NCBI GenBank assembly: GCA_007128495.1
Contig: SKXH01000033.1
Span: 1 to 11,473, forward strand
Direction of reading: 5' to 3'
Source of the DNA: Bacteroidota bacterium
GTDB lineage: Bacteria; Bacteroidota; Ignavibacteria; T3Sed10-11
Length of the DNA: 11,473 bases
Every line of letters begins with the position of its first letter. The stretch's first letter is position 1. The translations under genes and the position numbers were made by a program. This document shows positions 8,409 through 11,473 of this stretch, piece by piece. A model generated the notes under the pieces. The model saw only the letters and a list, made by a program, of their open reading frames with translations. It was not told the DNA's origin and searched no databases.

Positions 8409-9854
8409 TCAATTTTTCCAGAATGTTGGAGAGAGAATTAGGAGTAATGTGAAAAATTCAAGCCGACCGAGAACCATACAAAATGCGAGCACCCATTTCC
8501 CAAGTACCGGTATATGGCCATATTCGCTTGAGATCGAATCGCCGGCAAACCCTAGCCCGGTATTCCCGAGCATTGCGGCAACTGCACCAAATGCATCGTA
8601 CATCGAGAGTCCGACCAGCATCATAACGAACGACGCGACGACAAATGATGTAAGATATATCACAAAAAATGCAAATATCCTCCCAATAATCTCGGGTGGG
8701 AGCGCACGCTTATTGAGACGAACCGGAACAACGGCGTGCGGATGAACGAGTCGTTTTATCTCCGCAAATGCCGCTTTAAACAAAACGAGTATTCGTACAC
8801 TTTTCATTGCACCGCTTGTCGAACCCGCGCACGCTCCGGTAAACATTAGAAGGAAAAAGACGAAGACCATCATCGGCCCCCACGCGCTAAAATCGGAGTT
8901 AACAAATGCAGTGGTTGTTCCGATCGACACGACATGAAATACAGAATCGGATATAACGGTACCGGTCAGCACCGCACCCGAAAACATCCTGTAAATAATA
9001 ACAATTACACTCACCGTTAGTATAAGACCGAAATAAAAACGGATCTCACTACCCGTCCATAACAATGATATCTCACCCCGCAGTATGCGAAACTGTACCG
9101 CTATATTCATCCCGGCGATGATCATAAAAACTGTGACGAGGACATTGATATATTCCGAATTATAATATGCAAGTCCGGCATCACGGGTTGAACAACCACC
9201 GGTCCCCATCGTTCCGAACGTATGACTGAGCGCATCGAATAAGTTCATACCGCCGAACATTAACAGAACGGTCAATACACCGCTGATTGCTGCATATACA
9301 CTCCACAGTAGTGCAGCAGTTTGTTTTATACGGGGACTCAATTTATCGGGGGTGGGCCCCGGGACCTCAGCGTGATACATCTGCATTCCCCCGACACCGA
9401 GCATAGGAAGAATGGCGAGTGAAAGTACAATCATTCCCATACCGCCTATCCAGTGTGCTATACTTCGCCAAAACAATAATCCGTGAGGGAGTTCTTCTAT
9501 GCTGTCAAGAATCGTAGCACTCGTGGTAGTGAATCCCGATATCATTTCGAAAAAAGCATCCGTGAAGTTATCGATAACTCCGACTAACATAAACGGAATT
9601 GCACCGATGGTAGATAGGATAATCCAGCCGATGCCGACAACAAAAACACCTTCGCGAATTTTCATGTCATGTCGATGCTGCCTGAACAACCGGTATAAGA
9701 CCAATCCCACAAGAAAAGAAGCAAGAGCGGTTACACCAATGGCGCCACCGTCACCGGACTGATAATAGATGGAAAATGGAAGACTTATCGACATCGCAAC
9801 GCCGCAAAACATGAACAGAAATCCACAGACAGCTCCGATAGCCCGATAATTCAT
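8409..9854 (-). CDS. TrkH-family cation transporter with altered selectivity filter
   Basis: Second TrkH-type pore subunit of the operon, 481 residues, aligning gaplessly with its downstream neighbour from start to end, so the two are tandem paralogues. Shared signatures include HWIGGMGMIVLS (134-145), LGVGGMQMYHAEVPGPTPDK (152-171), GSTSGAMKSVR (344-354) and GRLEFFTL (463-470). Two of the four filter glycines are replaced: pore loop 1 reads GFTTTSATIL (Ser112 for Gly) and loop 3 reads GTTTAFVNSDF (Ala316 for Gly). Loops 2 (MGTGGCSTR) and 4 (LGNTGLGF) keep theirs, although loop 4 has Leu434 where the paralogue has Pro. Known work on KtrB and plant HKT proteins ties these glycines to potassium selectivity and affinity, so this copy may pass sodium or act with low affinity (inference). 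It starts 45 nt after trkA with no clear Shine-Dalgarno. The reading frame is intact, which argues against a pseudogene. Confidence 0.92.
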   Translation of the reverse strand: MNYRAIGAVCGFLFMFCGVAMSISLPFSIYYQSGDGGAIGVTALASFLVGLVLYRLFRQHRHDMKIREGVFVVGIGWIILSTIGAIPFMLVGVIDNFTDAFFEMISGFTTTSATILDSIEELPHGLLFWRSIAHWIGGMGMIVLSLAILPMLGVGGMQMYHAEVPGPTPDKLSPRIKQTAALLWSVYAAISGVLTVLLMFGGMNLFDALSHTFGTMGTGGCSTRDAGLAYYNSEYINVLVTVFMIIAGMNIAVQFRILRGEISLLWTGSEIRFYFGLILTVSVIVIIYRMFSGAVLTGTVISDSVFHVVSIGTTTAFVNSDFSAWGPMMVFVFFLLMFTGACAGSTSGAMKSVRILVLFKAAFAEIKRLVHPHAVVPVRLNKRALPPEIIGRIFAFFVIYLTSFVVASFVMMLVGLSMYDAFGAVAAMLGNTGLGFAGDSISSEYGHIPVLGKWVLAFCMVLGRLEFFTLLLILSPTFWKN

Positions 9855-9899
9855 AGTCGATACCGGTATGTTTGGGGGAGGTCGGGCACGGTAGCCATT

Positions 9900-11246
9900 T
9901 TATCGTGCACCGAAGAATTTTTCAACTTCTTTAATTGCACCGGGCAGGGTAAACACAACCACGGTATCATCCGGGAATATCTGCGTTTCACCGGTCGGGA
10001 TCGAGACCTCGCCGTTGTGTTTGACACACCCGATGAGGGCGCCATCGGGAAATTGCAGCGATGAAAGTTTCTTCTTCGTAACCGGAGATTTCTCCTGGAC
10101 AACCATCTCTATCACCTCTGCATCCACGCCGTGCAATGTCGCCACCGATACGATAACTCCTTTACGGATAAATTTCAGAATGAGGTGAGCTGCCGAGAGT
10201 TTCTTGTTAATTGCGACATCTAGACCGATGGTACCGGCAAGCGGAATGTAATCAAGTTTTTCAACCAACGCAATGGACTTCATCACCCCGAGGTGTTTTG
10301 CCATCAGGCAGGAAATGATATTCGTTTCCTCATCGTTGGTAACGGCGATAAACGCATCCATATCCATAATACCTTCGGTTGCAAGCAAATCGATATCGGT
10401 GCCGTCTCCTTCGATAACAAGTGTATCGGATAATTCATCGGCAAGTTGCAACGACTTATCGTGATTTGATTCAATCAATTTAACATTGACCTCCTTTTGA
10501 AGCAGCGACGCAACATAGCTGCCAATTTTTCCGCCGCCGAGCACCATAACATTGTCGAATGTTTTATCGCGTTTACCAGCAAGCCGAAGCATCTCGGCTA
10601 TGTGTTCGGAGTGTGCCATAACGAACACCTGATCGCCCCGTTTAAAAACATCGTTACCGGAAGGAACGATTGTACGCAATCCCCGGCTAATAGCAACCGC
10701 TCGAAATGTAATATGGTGGTAGTCCTTTACCAGATCCTTTAGCTTGCGGTTAATGATAGGACTATCTGCCTCGAGTCTGATGCCGAGCAATTGCGCTTTA
10801 CCGTCGGCGAACTCAAGAACATCGGTCGCCTCCGACCGTTTGATCAACCGAACGATCTCCTGTGCTGCAACCATCTCGGGATTGAGAACGTAGTCTACGT
10901 GGAATGCATCGGGACCCAACACGCCCGAATCTTTTGTATATTCGGCATTACTGATGCGTGCTACTGTTCGTTGTGCACCCATTCGATGGGCCAGCAGGCA
11001 CGTAATAAGGTTCACTTCATCGGATGTCGTGACGGCAATGACGATATCGGCATTGTGTGTACCGGCGTGTTTCATCGTATCGGGACTTGTTCCGCTGCCC
11101 TCCAGAGCCAGCACATCGAGCTGTTCGTTGATCCGGGCTATAATCCGGGGGTCTTTATCGACTATAATGGTATCGTGTTTCTCTTTCGAGAGAACACGGC
11201 CAAGATGCATCCCGACTTCACCGCCGCCTACAATAACAATTTTCAC
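9900..11246 (-). CDS. trkA: Trk system potassium uptake regulatory subunit TrkA
   Basis: Cytosolic gating subunit that binds NAD(H) or other nucleotides and controls the TrkH channel. From the GTG start it has 448 residues, the normal size, in two tandem RCK halves. RCK_N1 opens MKIVIVGGGEVGMHLG, with Asp30 ending the second strand (IIVDKD) as in dinucleotide-binding folds; RCK_C1 spans about 135-225. RCK_N2 opens VMVLGGGKIGSYVA (233-246), with Glu259 in LIES; RCK_C2 spans about 365-446. Both halves keep the ..EG(S/D)GT.. segment (49-53 and 279-283). I chose the GTG at 11246 because a GGAG lies 8 nt upstream and the protein then begins in the usual way. The frame stays open 8 codons further to a TTG at 11270, which has no Shine-Dalgarno and would overlap the rsmE stop. 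It lies 20 nt after rsmE and 45 nt before the first trkH gene. Confidence 0.95.
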   Translation of the reverse strand: MKIVIVGGGEVGMHLGRVLSKEKHDTIIVDKDPRIIARINEQLDVLALEGSGTSPDTMKHAGTHNADIVIAVTTSDEVNLITCLLAHRMGAQRTVARISNAEYTKDSGVLGPDAFHVDYVLNPEMVAAQEIVRLIKRSEATDVLEFADGKAQLLGIRLEADSPIINRKLKDLVKDYHHITFRAVAISRGLRTIVPSGNDVFKRGDQVFVMAHSEHIAEMLRLAGKRDKTFDNVMVLGGGKIGSYVASLLQKEVNVKLIESNHDKSLQLADELSDTLVIEGDGTDIDLLATEGIMDMDAFIAVTNDEETNIISCLMAKHLGVMKSIALVEKLDYIPLAGTIGLDVAINKKLSAAHLILKFIRKGVIVSVATLHGVDAEVIEMVVQEKSPVTKKKLSSLQFPDGALIGCVKHNGEVSIPTGETQIFPDDTVVVFTLPGAIKEVEKFFGAR

Positions 11247-11254
11247 TTTAATAA

Positions 11255-11258
11255 CTCC
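11255..11258 (-). promoter_or_regulatory. Ribosome binding site that fixes the trkA start
   Basis: On the minus strand GGAG (within TGGAGT) sits 8 nt before a GTG at 11246. It favours that GTG over the upstream in-frame TTG at 11270, for which this site would lie inside the coding region. Confidence 0.7.
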
Positions 11259-11266
11259 ATTGTATT

Positions 11267-11473
11267 TCAATCGTGAATAACATATACACTCATCATTAAT
11301 GCAGCAGTTTCTGCACGATACCTGCGTACTCCTAATGAAACAACCTGTCCGCCGTTCCGTTCACATTTATTTATTTCCTCGTTTGTGAACCCTCCTTCAG
11401 GACCGGCAAGCAATAGTACGCGTTGACCGGGGAGTTGACCATATACATTCCGCATCGATCCGGTCGCCGGAGC
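11267..11473 (-). CDS. rsmE: 16S rRNA (uracil1498-N3)-methyltransferase, C-terminal part
   Basis: RsmE methylates N3 of U1498 in the decoding region of 16S rRNA using S-adenosylmethionine. Only the last 68 residues are in the window; the frame runs off the right edge (APATGS precedes the first visible Met), so the gene is truncated by the window and not broken. The trefoil-knot SPOUT signatures are clear: LLLAGPEGGFTNEEI, then VVSLGVRRYRAETAAL, matching the family's GPEGGF and LG.R.LR.ETA motifs. The family's usual Leu before the arginine (ILRAETA) is Tyr here (RYRAETA), a small variation. It ends 20 nt before the trkA start on the same strand, so co-transcription with the Trk genes is likely, though no functional link is evident. 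Confidence 0.93.
   Translation of the reverse strand, partial: APATGSMRNVYGQLPGQRVLLLAGPEGGFTNEEINKCERNGGQVVSLGVRRYRAETAALMMSVYVIHD

Noticed and set aside
9841..9887. GCCCGA/TCGGGC inverted repeat spanning the start of the first trkH gene, and the palindrome ATACCGGTAT at 9860-9869
   Set aside because: Six-base arms with a 35-nt loop and a single 10-bp palindrome are weak; both could occur by chance, and there is no repeat elsewhere in the operon to suggest an operator.
11247..11270. TTG at 11270 as the trkA start
   Set aside because: It has no Shine-Dalgarno and overlaps the rsmE stop, and the extra eight residues are not typical of TrkA; the GTG at 11246 has a well-placed GGAG.
10791..11276. 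161-codon plus-strand open frame opposite trkA
   Set aside because: It lies wholly antisense to a well-supported trkA, gives no recognisable protein, and is rich in Cys/His/Ile as expected for a reverse-strand shadow.
1..11473. CRISPR array, transposase, integrase, toxin-antitoxin or phage-defence genes
   Set aside because: None were seen on either strand; all stretches of more than about 140 bases are covered by recognisable housekeeping or metabolic genes.

Overview
This is an ordinary bacterial chromosomal stretch with dense coding and short gaps. A plus-strand block (positions 2 to 6918) runs into a convergent minus-strand block (11473 down to 6960). I see no mobile genes, tRNA or rRNA genes, or CRISPR array. 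Base composition looks moderate and even throughout, with no obvious foreign island. The mix of genes (paired M16 peptidases, a fused formiminotransferase-cyclodeaminase, a trkA plus two trkH cluster) fits a diderm chemoheterotroph, perhaps of the FCB group (Ignavibacteria, Calditrichota or Marinimicrobia-like). That placement is inference only; nothing here is a taxonomic marker.

Plus strand, region by region. From the left edge to 2775 lie two overlapping M16 peptidase genes. The first has the complete zinc site; the second has lost it but carries the Arg/Tyr pair, so together they look like one split-active-site heterodimer. A good intrinsic terminator (2786-2820) closes this operon. A single aldo/keto reductase gene follows (2851-3819). 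The next gap holds a perfect 12-bp inverted repeat with a 55-nt spacer, then a weak promoter candidate. After it come hutI and a bifunctional ftcD. These are the last steps of histidine breakdown: imidazolonepropionate to formiminoglutamate, then to glutamate, with the one-carbon unit passed to tetrahydrofolate and ammonia released. hutH and hutU are not in the window.

Minus strand, in reading order: the 3' end of rsmE (16S rRNA m3U1498 methyltransferase), trkA, and two tandem trkH-type genes, with gaps of 20, 45 and 3 nt. This looks like one potassium-uptake operon in which a single cytosolic NAD-binding TrkA could gate two different membrane subunits.

The observation most worth following is in the first trkH-type gene of that operon (8409-9854). 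Its protein has the same 481-residue length as its neighbour and aligns with it without gaps, but two of the four selectivity-filter glycines are replaced (Ser112 and Ala316). The neighbour keeps all four. This suggests a duplicated transporter whose second copy has changed ion selectivity or affinity. I did not find a clearly new multi-gene system.
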